From positions 1 through 34,085 of the forward strand of contig CASFRF010000017.1 in assembly GCA_949297015.1 (NCBI GenBank): 34,085 nt of DNA. The letters run 5' to 3'. Position numbers and translations under genes: made by a program. Under the pieces are notes generated by a model that saw nothing but the letters and a program-made list of their open reading frames with translations, was not told the origin of the DNA and did not search any database. Below are positions 1 through 8,567 of the stretch, piece after piece. The stretch is from an uncultured bacterium (GTDB lineage: Bacteria > Verrucomicrobiota > Lentisphaeria > Victivallales > Victivallaceae). How positions within the stretch are numbered: position 1 is the stretch's first letter; every line of letters begins with the position of its first letter.

Positions 1-1068
1 CTGGGCGCGGGCGCCATCGTGCTGTTCCGCCGCCGCCGGGAGCGCCGCCGCAACGATCCGGCGAGCCGCCGACGCCGCGCGGCGCTGAGCCGCAAAGCGG
101 CAGTACTCCAGGCGATCCGCGAGACGGATGATCTCGCCGCGGTGGTCAACACCGAGGTCGCGGCGCTGCTGGCCGACAGCCGCAATCTCCCGCCCGGCGC
201 CACCGCGCAGGAGGTGGCCGACGCGCTGAACGACGCGGAGCTTTCGCCGCTGTTGCGCCGTTACGGCAGCGCGGCCTACGCCCCGCCGGGCGCGCTCGGC
301 GCCGACGCCGACGCCCGGACCCGGCTCCACCGGGCGGTGAAACGTCTGGTGGTGAGTCTGGCGGTGTTGTTTTCCGCCCTGACCGTCACGGCGTCGCCGA
401 CGCCGTTCGAGGAGGCGGCCGCCGCCTACGACCGCGGCGATTTCGCCGCCGCCGCCGAGTGCTACCGGAATTTGCTGAATCCGCGCACCCCCGATCCGGC
501 CATTCTCTACAATCTGGGCTGTGCCGAATACCGGGCGGGGCAACTGGTGGAGGCGCTGCGCGACTTTGAGGAGGCGCATCTGCTGGCGCCCGGAGACCGG
601 GCCACGCTGGAGAACTTGAACGTGGTCCGGCGCAGATTGCTGCTGCCGCCGCTGGGGGAAGTGGATTCGCCGGAGGGACTGCTCAAAATGCTGCGCGGGC
701 AGCTGCGTCCGGATCACTGGCTGGAACTGGCGGCGCTGTTCTGGTTCCTGAGCTGGCTGGGGGCTGCGGCCTGGCCCCGGTTCCTGATCTGGACGATCAG
801 CTGCGGGGCGGTGCTGATCCTGCTGTGCGGGATCGCCGGGGTGACGCTTCGCACCGGGCCGTATCATCCGGACCGGCTGCTGGTGACCGCCGACCCGGCG
901 GAGCTCCGGACTCGCCCCGCCGCCAACTCGGGGCGGGTGGAGACGGCGTTGCCGCGCGGCACCGAAGCGTGGCTGCTGGAGCGCCGCCCGGAGTGGTGGC
1001 TGATCCGCGGTGCCGGGCGCGAGGGCTGGGTCCGACCGGCGGAGGTGGCGCCGATTCTGACCCCGTGA
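1..1068 (+). CDS. BatD-BatE-like fusion membrane protein (5' end outside window)
   Basis: The reading frame is open from base 1, so the gene begins upstream. The visible part starts with the last residues of a membrane segment and a very basic stretch (RRRRERRRND). A roughly 75-residue soluble region follows that resembles the cytosolic tail of BatD. A second hydrophobic segment (about residues 117-130, counting from the edge) is followed by TPR-like helices typical of BatE (AAAYDRGDFAAAAECYRNLL, then YNLGCAEYRAGQ). Next come two membrane segments (about residues 240-280) and a C-terminal SH3b-like domain ending GWVRPAEV. Bat proteins are linked to MoxR/VWA complexes at the membrane in other bacteria, and their biochemical role is poorly known. 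The middle hydrophobic segment looks like a signal peptide and begins near an in-frame GTG at 337. A separate BatE could therefore start there, but no stop codon separates the halves. Confidence 0.75.
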   Translation: MGAGAIVLFRRRRERRRNDPASRRRRAALSRKAAVLQAIRETDDLAAVVNTEVAALLADSRNLPPGATAQEVADALNDAELSPLLRRYGSAAYAPPGALGADADARTRLHRAVKRLVVSLAVLFSALTVTASPTPFEEAAAAYDRGDFAAAAECYRNLLNPRTPDPAILYNLGCAEYRAGQLVEALRDFEEAHLLAPGDRATLENLNVVRRRLLLPPLGEVDSPEGLLKMLRGQLRPDHWLELAALFWFLSWLGAAAWPRFLIWTISCGAVLILLCGIAGVTLRTGPYHPDRLLVTADPAELRTRPAANSGRVETALPRGTEAWLLERRPEWWLIRGAGREGWVRPAEVAPILTP

Positions 1069-1133
1069 ACCGGAAATTGTCGACCATGGACCATACAATC
1101 TAACGTGGGATTTCGCGAAGGAGGGTTGCAAGG

Positions 1134-2156
1134 ATGGAACAACAGGATATTCAGAAACTCCAGGAGGAGGTCCGGCTTCAGTCGCAGACGCTGCAACTGG
1201 TGAAAACCGAAATGGGCCGGGTGATCGCCGGTCAGGATCAGCTGCTCGACCGGCTGCTGCTGGCGATGATTGCCGACGGCCATGTCCTGCTTGAAGGCGT
1301 TCCCGGACTGGCCAAGACGCTGGCGGTCAAAACGCTGGCCCAGACGCTCAACGGCAGCTTTTCCCGGTTGCAGTTCACGCCGGATCTGCTCCCCGCCGAC
1401 CTGATCGGCACGCGGATCTTCAACGCGGCCACCCAGGAGTTCTCCACCCGGCTGGGGCCGGTTTTCGCCAACATCGTGCTGGCCGACGAGATCAACCGGG
1501 CTCCGGCCAAAGTCCAGAGCGCGCTGCTCGAAGCGATGCAGGAAAAACAGATCACCATCGCCGGCGAGGAATTTCATCTGCCCGAACCCTTCCTGGTGCT
1601 GGCCACTCAGAACCCGATCGAGCAGGAGGGAACCTATCCCCTCCCCGAAGCCCAGCTCGACCGGTTCATGTTCAAATTGCGCGTTCAATATCCGCAACGC
1701 GCCGAGGAGCTGCAGGTGATGCAGCGCATGGCCCACCCCGGCGCCGTACCCCGGGCGCTGGCGGTGGCCAAGCTCGAGGACATCATGGCGGCGCGCAAGC
1801 TGGTCGACCGGATCTATATCGACGAGAAGATTCTCGAATACATTCTCGATCTGGTCATCGCCACCCGGCCGCAGTGCCGCAGCGAACTCTCCAACCGTCA
1901 GGCGGCGGCGCAGCTGGATCCGCTGAAGGACTGGATCGCCTTCGGAGCTTCGCCGCGCGCCTCCATCGCACTGGCGCTGGCGGCGCGGGGCGTGGCGTTT
2001 CTGGCCGGTCGGGCCTATGTGGTGCCGCAGGACGTCAAGGAGATCGCTCCGGATGTGCTCCGGCACCGGATCATCCTCTCCTACGAGGCGGAGGCGGAAA
2101 ACATCGATGCCGACGCGGTCATCAGCCGCCTGCTCAACGAACTGCGGACGCCCTAG
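1134..2156 (+). CDS. moxR: MoxR-family AAA+ ATPase
   Basis: This 340-residue protein has the full MoxR core: Walker A GVPGLAKT (55-62), Walker B VLADEINRA (115-123), sensor-1 ATQNP (157-161) and PEAQLDRF (171-178). MoxR ATPases act as chaperone-like partners of VWA proteins; here the partners would be the DUF58 and BatA proteins encoded just downstream. The ATG at 1134 is chosen because GGAGG lies 8 bases upstream. The 65-bp gap after the BatD/E gene contains TACAAT at 1094-1099, which could be a -10 element, but no good -35 box is spaced correctly. Whether a new transcript begins here or the genes are co-transcribed is open. The next gene begins 17 bp downstream. Confidence 0.95.
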   Translation: MEQQDIQKLQEEVRLQSQTLQLVKTEMGRVIAGQDQLLDRLLLAMIADGHVLLEGVPGLAKTLAVKTLAQTLNGSFSRLQFTPDLLPADLIGTRIFNAATQEFSTRLGPVFANIVLADEINRAPAKVQSALLEAMQEKQITIAGEEFHLPEPFLVLATQNPIEQEGTYPLPEAQLDRFMFKLRVQYPQRAEELQVMQRMAHPGAVPRALAVAKLEDIMAARKLVDRIYIDEKILEYILDLVIATRPQCRSELSNRQAAAQLDPLKDWIAFGASPRASIALALAARGVAFLAGRAYVVPQDVKEIAPDVLRHRIILSYEAEAENIDADAVISRLLNELRTP

Positions 2157-2173
2157 CCGCCGGAGGTGATGGG

Positions 2174-3055
2174 ATGCTGCCATCGGAGTTGATGAAAAAA
2201 ATCCGCCGCTTGGAAATCCGGACCAACCGGGTGGTGGAAGAGGTGATCGGCGGCGCTTACCACAGCGTCTTCAAGGGGCGCGGCATCGAATTCGACGAGG
2301 TTCGCGAATACACCGAGGCCGACGATGTGCGCGACATCGACTGGAACGTCACCGCCCGCATGGGTGCGCCCTACATCAAAAAATACATCGAGGAGCGCGA
2401 ACTCAACGTCCTGCTGGCGGTCGACGTCTCGGGTTCCGGCGCCTTCGGTTCCGGACCCCAGACCAAACGCGAGACTGCGGCGGAGCTGGCCGCGCTCCTG
2501 GCCTTCAGCGCCGGCAGCAACGGCGACAAGGTCGGGTTGCTGCTCTTCAGCGACCAGCTGGAGCTCTACCTCCCGCCGCGTTCCGGACGGCGGCACACGC
2601 TGCGGCTGATCCGGGAACTGCTGGCCTTCGAGCCCCGGAGCAAAGGCACCGACCTGGCGCTGGCGCTGAGTGAAATCCGTCATCTGCTGACCAAGCGCAG
2701 CGTGGTGTTTCTGCTGAGCGATTTTCTGGGCGGTGGCGACTACGAGACGCAGCTCAAAATCGTCAACCGCCGCCACGACGTGGTGGGCGTGCGGATTCTC
2801 GATCCGGCGGAAATCGCCTGGCCGCTGGCTGCCGGCCTGGAGTTGTGCGACGCCGAGTCCGGCGCGGTCCTGAGCTTTGCCGGAGGACGGCGCCGACTGG
2901 CCCGCTGGCGGGAGGTCGCAACCGCGGAATACGCGCGGCCCCGGGCCACGCTGGAACGGGCCCAGGTGGACTTGATTGAAGTGCATTGCGGCGAGGATCC
3001 GCTGCGGCCGCTGATCGGTTTCTTCAACCGGCGACGGCGGCAAATCCGCGCCTGA
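2174..3055 (+). CDS. DUF58 (VWA-like) protein
   Basis: This 293-residue protein has the DUF58 signature: GIEFDEVREYTEADDVR at about 37-53, followed directly by DIDWNVTAR. A VWA-like fold follows, with the MIDAS sequence DVSGS at 84-88. DUF58 proteins are regularly encoded right after MoxR and are thought to be its VWA-type client or partner. The frame is open further upstream, but the ATG at 2174 is preceded by GGAGGTGAT at 2162-2170 and gives the usual family length. Upstream residues would only translate moxR out of frame. It is a soluble protein with no signal peptide. The gene after it starts 20 bp downstream. Confidence 0.93.
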   Translation: MLPSELMKKIRRLEIRTNRVVEEVIGGAYHSVFKGRGIEFDEVREYTEADDVRDIDWNVTARMGAPYIKKYIEERELNVLLAVDVSGSGAFGSGPQTKRETAAELAALLAFSAGSNGDKVGLLLFSDQLELYLPPRSGRRHTLRLIRELLAFEPRSKGTDLALALSEIRHLLTKRSVVFLLSDFLGGGDYETQLKIVNRRHDVVGVRILDPAEIAWPLAAGLELCDAESGAVLSFAGGRRRLARWREVATAEYARPRATLERAQVDLIEVHCGEDPLRPLIGFFNRRRRQIRA

Positions 3056-3075
3056 TCGAGCAGAAGAGGACAAGC

Positions 3076-4059
3076 ATGAAAACAAGATGGAAAATCGGCG
3101 TTTCGATCCTGATCGGCACTGCCGTGCTGGTGCTTCTGATCTACGGCTCCGGCTATCTGGTCAGTCTGCAGGACACCGCCCTGCCGGAGCTCCCGGCGAC
3201 CGCGGAGCTGGAGCCGCCGGGGGCGGTCGCGCTGGGCGCCACCGTCCACGCCCGGGTGCGGCTGGAGCTGCCGCTCTACCGCCGGGTGACCGCGGTGGAA
3301 CTGACCCCCGGAACGGGCGCGGTGGCGTTGACGCCGGAGGCGACGGCCGGGGCCTGGCGCTGGAGTCACCGCACCTGGACCATCGAGGTTCCGCTGCGCC
3401 CGCTGCAGCCGGGAACCATCCCCGCGGGAGAGCTCCGGCTGACCCTCTCCGGCCGCGATGACCAGACCGGGCAGCTGACGCTGCCGGTCCCGCCGCTGGA
3501 GGTCAAAGCGCTGCAACTGGCCCCGAATACCGATCTGGCGCTGGCCGGAGAACTGGCGGCCGACTCCACGCGCCGCGCCGGCCGCCTCTGGCTCCCCGTC
3601 ACGGTGGCGGTGGCGGCGCTGGTCGGAGTCATTCTCTGGTTGCTGCTGCGCCGCCGTCGGAACCCGGAGCGGATACTGCCCCCTTGGGAGCGCGCCCTGG
3701 CCGCGCTGAACCAGCTGCGCAGCCAGCTGCAGCACCATGAATTGCCGCTGGAGAGCGCCTGGGTGCGGCTGACCGATCTGGTGCGGAACTATCTGGAGGC
3801 GCGCTTCCAGCTGCCGGTCACCACCCGGACCACGGTCGAATTTCTGCACGAACTGGACGAACCGGATTCCCCGTTGCCGCCGCCGGAAAAACGGGTTCTC
3901 CGCGACTTCATGACCGCGGCGGATCTGGTGAAATTCGCCAAACTTCCGCCCGACGAAGCGATGATTCTGGAGGCGACGCAGCAGGCGGAAAAACTGGTGC
4001 TGGCCACCCGGCCGGAGCCGACGACGGCGACGAGCGGAGAAGGAGGTGCTGAATCATGA
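3076..4059 (+). CDS. DUF4381/BatD-like membrane protein
   Basis: This 327-residue protein has an N-terminal membrane segment (about 7-30), a beta-rich extracytoplasmic region (about 40-165) and a second membrane segment (171-191) followed by RRRR. The cytosolic tail contains a helical region with YLEARFQLPVTTRTTVEFL and a later ADLVKFAK. That tail pattern is typical of DUF4381 and of the BatD C-terminus in MoxR/VWA operons. The start is set at ATG 3076, which has AGAGGA upstream and opens directly into a membrane anchor. The stop overlaps the start of the BatA-like gene (ATGA at 4056-4059), so translational coupling is likely. Family assignment is from architecture and context rather than a decisive motif. 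Confidence 0.8.
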   Translation: MKTRWKIGVSILIGTAVLVLLIYGSGYLVSLQDTALPELPATAELEPPGAVALGATVHARVRLELPLYRRVTAVELTPGTGAVALTPEATAGAWRWSHRTWTIEVPLRPLQPGTIPAGELRLTLSGRDDQTGQLTLPVPPLEVKALQLAPNTDLALAGELAADSTRRAGRLWLPVTVAVAALVGVILWLLLRRRRNPERILPPWERALAALNQLRSQLQHHELPLESAWVRLTDLVRNYLEARFQLPVTTRTTVEFLHELDEPDSPLPPPEKRVLRDFMTAADLVKFAKLPPDEAMILEATQQAEKLVLATRPEPTTATSGEGGAES

Positions 4060-5072
4060 TCTCATTCGCCTATCCCTGGGTGCTGACCCTGCTGGTGCTG
4101 ATCCCCTTGCTGTATCTCTATTTGCTGCGCTTCAAGCGCCGCCCGACGGTGACGGTTCCGTCGCTCCGGATCTTCTCTCGGCTGGGGGGACGGCGTTACC
4201 GGCTGCCGACGGCGGAGTACTTTTATCTGGCGGCGGCGCTGGTGCTGATCGTGGCGCTGGCCCGTCCCCGGCTCGGCGACGAACGGGTGCTGATCCGGGC
4301 TCAGGGCATCGACCTGATTCTGGCGCTGGATCTCTCCGGCAGTATGGCGGCAATCGACGTTCCGCGGAACATCACCACGGTGCGCGAGCTGGAGCGGGGC
4401 CTGACCGACGGCCGGGTCAAGGACCGGCTGGGCGTCGCCAAGGAGGAGCTTCAAAAGTTCGTGGAAGGACGCCCCAACGACCGGATCGGGCTGATCGGCT
4501 TCGGTCCGCTGGCCTACAACGTGGCGCCGCCGACTCTGGACCACGCCTGGCTGCTCGCTCAGCTTGAGCGACTGGAGCCGGGCATCATCGGCGACGCCAC
4601 CGGGATTGCCGCGCCGCTGGCTTCGGGGATTCACCGTTTGAAGTCCTCCCCCGCCCCGCGCCGGGTGCTGGTGCTGTTCACCGACGGCAAAAACAACGTG
4701 GACAACCGGATCACCCCGCAGCAGGTGGCGGAACTGGCCAAAGCCACCGACGTCATCATCCACACCGTGGGGGTCGGCAGCGACAACGCGGTGGTGGCGC
4801 AGAACGGGCGCTTTTACCCCACCGGCGACAGCTTTGACGAACCCCTGTTGCGCGAAATCGCCGCCAAGTCCGGCGGCACCTATTTCCATGCCGCCGACGC
4901 CGAAGGCATGCACCGGGTCATGCAGGAGATCAATCAGCTGGAAAAGACCACCTTCGAGCAGCCGAAATACGTCGAGTACCGCGAATACGCCCCCCTGCTG
5001 GCGGTGTTGACGCTGGGGCTGCTGCTGCTCGGCCTGGTCTGGGAGAGCACCCTCGGCCTCCGGCTGCCCTGA
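4056..5072 (+). CDS. batA: BatA-type VWA-domain membrane protein
   Basis: This 338-residue protein has two N-terminal membrane segments (about 5-24 and 55-70), a VWA domain and a C-terminal membrane segment (about 311-334). This is the standard Bat/aerotolerance VWA architecture. The MIDAS metal site is complete: DLSGS at 92-96, the threonine in DATG (about 180-183), and TDGKNN from 209. It is presumably the membrane partner of the MoxR ATPase upstream. It shares an ATGA overlap with the preceding gene and is the last gene of this plus-strand operon. Only one VWA protein of this kind (BatA or BatB) is present here; a second could lie upstream of the window. The aerotolerance role is a family name, not shown here. 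Confidence 0.92.
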   Translation: MISFAYPWVLTLLVLIPLLYLYLLRFKRRPTVTVPSLRIFSRLGGRRYRLPTAEYFYLAAALVLIVALARPRLGDERVLIRAQGIDLILALDLSGSMAAIDVPRNITTVRELERGLTDGRVKDRLGVAKEELQKFVEGRPNDRIGLIGFGPLAYNVAPPTLDHAWLLAQLERLEPGIIGDATGIAAPLASGIHRLKSSPAPRRVLVLFTDGKNNVDNRITPQQVAELAKATDVIIHTVGVGSDNAVVAQNGRFYPTGDSFDEPLLREIAAKSGGTYFHAADAEGMHRVMQEINQLEKTTFEQPKYVEYREYAPLLAVLTLGLLLLGLVWESTLGLRLP

Positions 5073-5081
5073 GTTCCGACA

Positions 5082-5103
5082 GGGGGGGCGACTCCGCCCC
5101 CTC
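5082..5103. terminator. GC hairpin between convergent genes
   Basis: A perfect 7-bp stem (GGGGGCG at 5084-5090, CGCCCCC at 5095-5101) with a 4-base loop can be extended at its foot by one G-U and one G-C pair. It lies 10 bp after the BatA-like stop and 24 bp from the convergent mannosidase stop. There is no T-run on either strand, so it may be a weak bidirectional terminator or only stabilise 3' ends. Confidence 0.5.
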
Positions 5104-5127
5104 CCGCCCGCACCGGCCGCGACTTCC

Positions 5128-7824
5128 CTATTCCAGACGGATGGTCACAATCTTTTTGGCGCCGAGCTTGAAGGAGATCCGGCCGCGGCGGCAGGTCAGC
5201 GCGAGCCCCGGATCGGGGCGCCCGTCGGGGAATACCGCCGTCGCCTTCTTCAGCCGGGGAATGGTCACCCGCACGGCGATCTCTTCGGCCAGGGGATTCC
5301 ACAAGCGGAGCTGACGGCTGCCGTCCGGCAGCGTCTCCAGCGCCGAAACCTGCGCCGCCCCCTCGACCGCCCAGAAGGAGTGAGTCGGCGGCAATTCCGG
5401 CGTCCCCCCTGCCCGCTCGGCGGCGCGCAAGGTCACGGTCCGGATCGGCCAGGGCCGGGTGCGTCCCGCCCGGCAGAGCTCCGCCACCGGGACCTCCCCG
5501 GAGAACGGACGCAGCGAAAAGTGCCGGAGCTGTTCGCCGAACTCCTGCGCGCCGGGACTCTCGCCGCGGTTGCGGTCCACCGCCAGCGCGAAACTGCGGG
5601 CCAAGGTCAGCGCCAGCAGCCGCTCCGGGCGGTCGCAGACCGCCGTCTCGTAGCTGCCCCGGGCCGAAAGCGCGAGCCCGCGCCGACCGCCGACCACCGC
5701 GGTGAAGCTCTGCTGCGGCACCGTCTCCACCGGCAGCTCCCGATACTCATGCCCGGCGGCGGGCAGGACCACCGGCCGGGAGACCACGTCGAACGGCGAG
5801 TCGCACCAGAAGTGATCGGCTCCGGTGCCGCTGGGGAAGAGCAGCCGCAGCCGGTGATCGGCCACCTGATTGTCCCAGCGCACCGTGCAGTCGAGCTCCC
5901 GCGCCCCCCGTTTCAGCGTGATCGCCAGCTGAATCCGCAGCTCGCGTCGCCGGTCGGAGCGACGCATGGCGGCAAAGTCGAAGGCCTCGGGGAGACTCAG
6001 CGGCACGGTGATCGACAGCGTCGCCAGTTCCGGCCCGGAGGCGGTCAGCGCCACCTCGGCCGCGGCCGCGGCGCTGGTGAACACCTGATCCCCGACCGGC
6101 GGACAGTGGAACCAGCCGTCGCCGATGTCGGCGCAGTCTTCGAGCGTGAACAACTGGTCGTAGAGTTCGCCGGTGGTTTTGTCGAGCAGCCGCAGCGAAC
6201 CGTTGGGATTGACCGCGACCCGGAGGAACTCATTCTCCAACTCATGATCGGAGATCGCCAGCGAGGTCAGCCGCGCCCGGGTCGGCTCCGCCGCGGGCTC
6301 CACCCGGTAGACGGCGTAGCCTCCGGCCGGGACCTCCAGTTGCAGCGCCACGGTCAGTCGGTGGCAGCGGCGGCAGCCGGAGGACCAATCATTGAGCCAC
6401 TCCCGGACTTTCCGCGACTTCTGTTGCGCCAGCAGCTGATACGGAACTTCGCGCCCCTGCGGATCGAAGATCCGGAAGGCCAGTTTCTCCTCGTACCCGA
6501 AAAACTCCTGAAACCGGGTCGGCCACTCCTCCGGGAACCGGATTTCGACCGCTTCCACGCCGGAGAACGCGACCGGCGCGGCGTTGAACACCACCAGCCC
6601 CAGCGCCTCCTCCGGCCAGGTCACGGGCAGCGCGGCGCGCCCCAGCTCCCGGAACGCCCGGTCGGTCAGGCGCGAGGCGAGGTCATACGCCTGCCGGAAA
6701 CGGTAGGTCATATCCTGATGCACCGGATCGATCGAGCAGCCGCAGATGCTGTCGTGCGGATGATTCTCCAGCAAAAAGCGCCAGGCCTGATTGAGGAACC
6801 CGGTCGGATATTCCCGCCCCAGGGCCCGGGTGACGAAACCGCAGAAGGGTTCAGTCCAAGCGGTGAGCTCATCTTCGCAGCGGGCATTCTCCTGCTTCAA
6901 CCGGCTCCAGCTGGAAAGCGTTCCGGGAATCAGCCAGTCCAGCTCCTGCGCCGCCGGGAGCCGTCCCGGAGTCCGGCACTCCCCGGCCAGCGGAACCAGT
7001 TGTCCGGGCGTCACCGCGGCCAGCTCCGCGGCATAATCGTCGAGCGTGCTGAAGACCAGCTCCAGATCCAGTTCGCGCAGCAGCGTCTCCGCGGCGGCGG
7101 CGAGCAGCCGCGTGTTGTCCGGATCCAGCCGCCGGTGATCCGCGCCGTCGAACAACAGCACCGGTCCGACCGGAGTCCGGGCCGCTTCGCTGCGCGCGTA
7201 TTCGCAGAAGAGCCGAAGTTTCTCCTCGAACGGCGGAGATTTCAACTGATCCTCCTCGATCTTGCGGACCTCACAGCCGTAGGAGCAATACCCGTTGCGC
7301 CCAAACCGATGGGCGGGCAGCCGGGTACCGTCCGCCCCGCACCAGGCGTAGTTGGCCGTTCCGCCCGGCCCCACTCCCCGCCAGAACAGCGCACACTCCA
7401 GCCCGAACAGCGAGAAGATCTGCGGCAGCTGGGAGTTCTGTCCGAACATGTCGCAGAGAAATCCGGCCCGGGGCCGCGGGGCGCCGAAATCGGCCGCGAG
7501 CTTGATTCCCTTCTGCAGATTCCGCACCAGCGATTCGCCGCTGACCAGCCACTCGTCCGGCAGCACATACCAGGGCCCGAGCCGCAAGCGGCCGGCGGCG
7601 GTCAACTTCCGGACGGCGGCGAACCGTTCGGGACGAACCTCCAGATAATCCAGCAGGGGGATGGCCTGCCCGTCCAGCACAAAAGCCCGGCACTCCGGTT
7701 CCTGTTCCAAACGGGTGATCACCTCATCCAGCAGCGCCACCAACCGCATCCGGAAGCCCTGAAAGGTGTCGTACCACTCCCGGTCCCAGTGGGTACTGGC
7801 CACATAATGCGCACGTCTTGTCAT
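5128..7824 (-). CDS. GH38 alpha-mannosidase
   Basis: This 898-residue protein matches family GH38, retaining zinc-dependent alpha-mannosidases that act on mannosides of N-glycans or mannosylglycerate. It shows the metal-site motif HWDREW (12-17), the nucleophile region CDMFGQNSQLP (124-134, Asp125 the likely nucleophile and zinc ligand) and the downstream NHPHDSICG motif. There is no signal peptide, so it is cytoplasmic, which fits processing of imported oligosaccharides as in MngB-type enzymes of similar length. The start at 7824 is preceded by AAGGAG 7 bases upstream; an ATG 17 codons earlier has no such site. It is transcribed divergently from the SGNH hydrolase gene, probably from the symmetric promoter at 7855-7907. 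The exact substrate cannot be read from the sequence. Confidence 0.94.
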   Translation of the reverse strand: MTRRAHYVASTHWDREWYDTFQGFRMRLVALLDEVITRLEQEPECRAFVLDGQAIPLLDYLEVRPERFAAVRKLTAAGRLRLGPWYVLPDEWLVSGESLVRNLQKGIKLAADFGAPRPRAGFLCDMFGQNSQLPQIFSLFGLECALFWRGVGPGGTANYAWCGADGTRLPAHRFGRNGYCSYGCEVRKIEEDQLKSPPFEEKLRLFCEYARSEAARTPVGPVLLFDGADHRRLDPDNTRLLAAAAETLLRELDLELVFSTLDDYAAELAAVTPGQLVPLAGECRTPGRLPAAQELDWLIPGTLSSWSRLKQENARCEDELTAWTEPFCGFVTRALGREYPTGFLNQAWRFLLENHPHDSICGCSIDPVHQDMTYRFRQAYDLASRLTDRAFRELGRAALPVTWPEEALGLVVFNAAPVAFSGVEAVEIRFPEEWPTRFQEFFGYEEKLAFRIFDPQGREVPYQLLAQQKSRKVREWLNDWSSGCRRCHRLTVALQLEVPAGGYAVYRVEPAAEPTRARLTSLAISDHELENEFLRVAVNPNGSLRLLDKTTGELYDQLFTLEDCADIGDGWFHCPPVGDQVFTSAAAAAEVALTASGPELATLSITVPLSLPEAFDFAAMRRSDRRRELRIQLAITLKRGARELDCTVRWDNQVADHRLRLLFPSGTGADHFWCDSPFDVVSRPVVLPAAGHEYRELPVETVPQQSFTAVVGGRRGLALSARGSYETAVCDRPERLLALTLARSFALAVDRNRGESPGAQEFGEQLRHFSLRPFSGEVPVAELCRAGRTRPWPIRTVTLRAAERAGGTPELPPTHSFWAVEGAAQVSALETLPDGSRQLRLWNPLAEEIAVRVTIPRLKKATAVFPDGRPDPGLALTCRRGRISFKLGAKKIVTIRLE

Positions 7825-7854
7825 ATCTGCTCCTTGCGTCGTTGAATCGAACCC

Positions 7855-7882
7855 TTGAAAAAACCGTTGTCGCAAGTATACT
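7855..7882 (+). promoter_or_regulatory. Sigma-70-type promoter for the SGNH-ABM genes
   Basis: TTGAAA (7855-7860), a 16-bp spacer and TATACT (7877-7882) precede the SGNH gene, giving a leader of roughly 40 nt. TATAAT at 7882-7887 is an alternative -10 but has no well-placed -35. Confidence 0.55.
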
Positions 7883-7907
7883 ATAATACCATTTTTTTCA
7901 GCTTCAA
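7880..7907 (-). promoter_or_regulatory. Sigma-70-type promoter for the GH38 gene
   Basis: On the minus strand TTGAAG (7907-7902), a 16-bp spacer and TATAGT (7885-7880) lie about 55 bp before the start codon. The -10 overlaps the plus-strand -10 within the 9-bp palindrome-like TATACTATA. Confidence 0.6.
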
Positions 7908-7927
7908 CTCTTCAGAAAGGAGTCGCC

Positions 7928-8536
7928 ATGATCCAGGAAACCCGGATCCGGGAAACCATTGAATGGAGCAATTTCCGCTGGTTCGACGCCCCTGACCGGC
8001 AGCGCCCCCGCGTTCTGCTGGTCGGGGACTCGATCGTCGTCGGACACGGGGCGCAGGTTCACGAGGCGCTCGCCCCCGCCGGCGCCGTCGACTATCTGGC
8101 CAGTTCCCGCTGCGTCAGCGACGTCGATTACCGCGGGGAACTCGACTATCTGCTGAACCGTACCGCCTACGCGGCGGTGGTGTTCAACAACACCCTGCAC
8201 GGCTTCGACATCGACGACGCCGTCTACGCCGAATTTCTGGACCGGACTCTGCGCTACCTCCGCCCCCGGACGCCGCATCTGATCTGGCGCAACGGTACCC
8301 CTTACCGGCAGCCGGGCGACAACACCCGGCCCCATCCGGAGTACGCCGACCGGGTGATCGAACGCAACCGGCTGGCGGCGGCGATCGCCGCGGAGCTGGA
8401 ACTGCCGGTGATCGATCTCTACAGCGAGATGCTGAACCATCTCGACTTCTTCGCCGCCGACGGCGTCCACTATCTCCCCGCAGGCTGCGCTTTTCAGGCC
8501 GGGATCATCGCCCGGGCCGTCAAGCCGCTGCTCTGA
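7928..8536 (+). CDS. SGNH/GDSL-family hydrolase
   Basis: This 202-residue protein has the three blocks expected of an SGNH hydrolase: GDS (33-35, Ser nucleophile) after the hydrophobic strand VLLVG, FNNTLHG (about 86-92, block III Asn), and DGVH (178-181, Asp and His of the triad). Family members are esterases that often remove acetyl groups from carbohydrates. The position opposite an alpha-mannosidase fits glycan deacetylation, but that is inference. There is no signal peptide, so it should be cytoplasmic. The ATG at 7928 is preceded by AAAGGAG. The ABM monooxygenase gene follows 31 bp later on the same strand. Confidence 0.85.
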   Translation: MIQETRIRETIEWSNFRWFDAPDRQRPRVLLVGDSIVVGHGAQVHEALAPAGAVDYLASSRCVSDVDYRGELDYLLNRTAYAAVVFNNTLHGFDIDDAVYAEFLDRTLRYLRPRTPHLIWRNGTPYRQPGDNTRPHPEYADRVIERNRLAAAIAAELELPVIDLYSEMLNHLDFFAADGVHYLPAGCAFQAGIIARAVKPLL

Positions 8537-8567
8537 TTATGTCCCCCCTCAACGAAAGGTCTGATTC

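Noticed and set aside
864..2183. 439-codon minus-strand frame over the moxR region
   Set aside because: Antisense of moxR and the BatE-like region, without motifs or ribosome site.
1134..5072. MoxR-VWA genes as part of an anti-phage (ternary-type) system
   Set aside because: The gene set and architectures match the common Bat/aerotolerance locus; no nuclease, effector or other defence gene is present.
5380..7845. 821-codon open frame on the plus strand opposite the GH38 gene
   Set aside because: Antisense shadow of the mannosidase; no recognisable domain, and low-complexity Arg/Gln/Pro composition.
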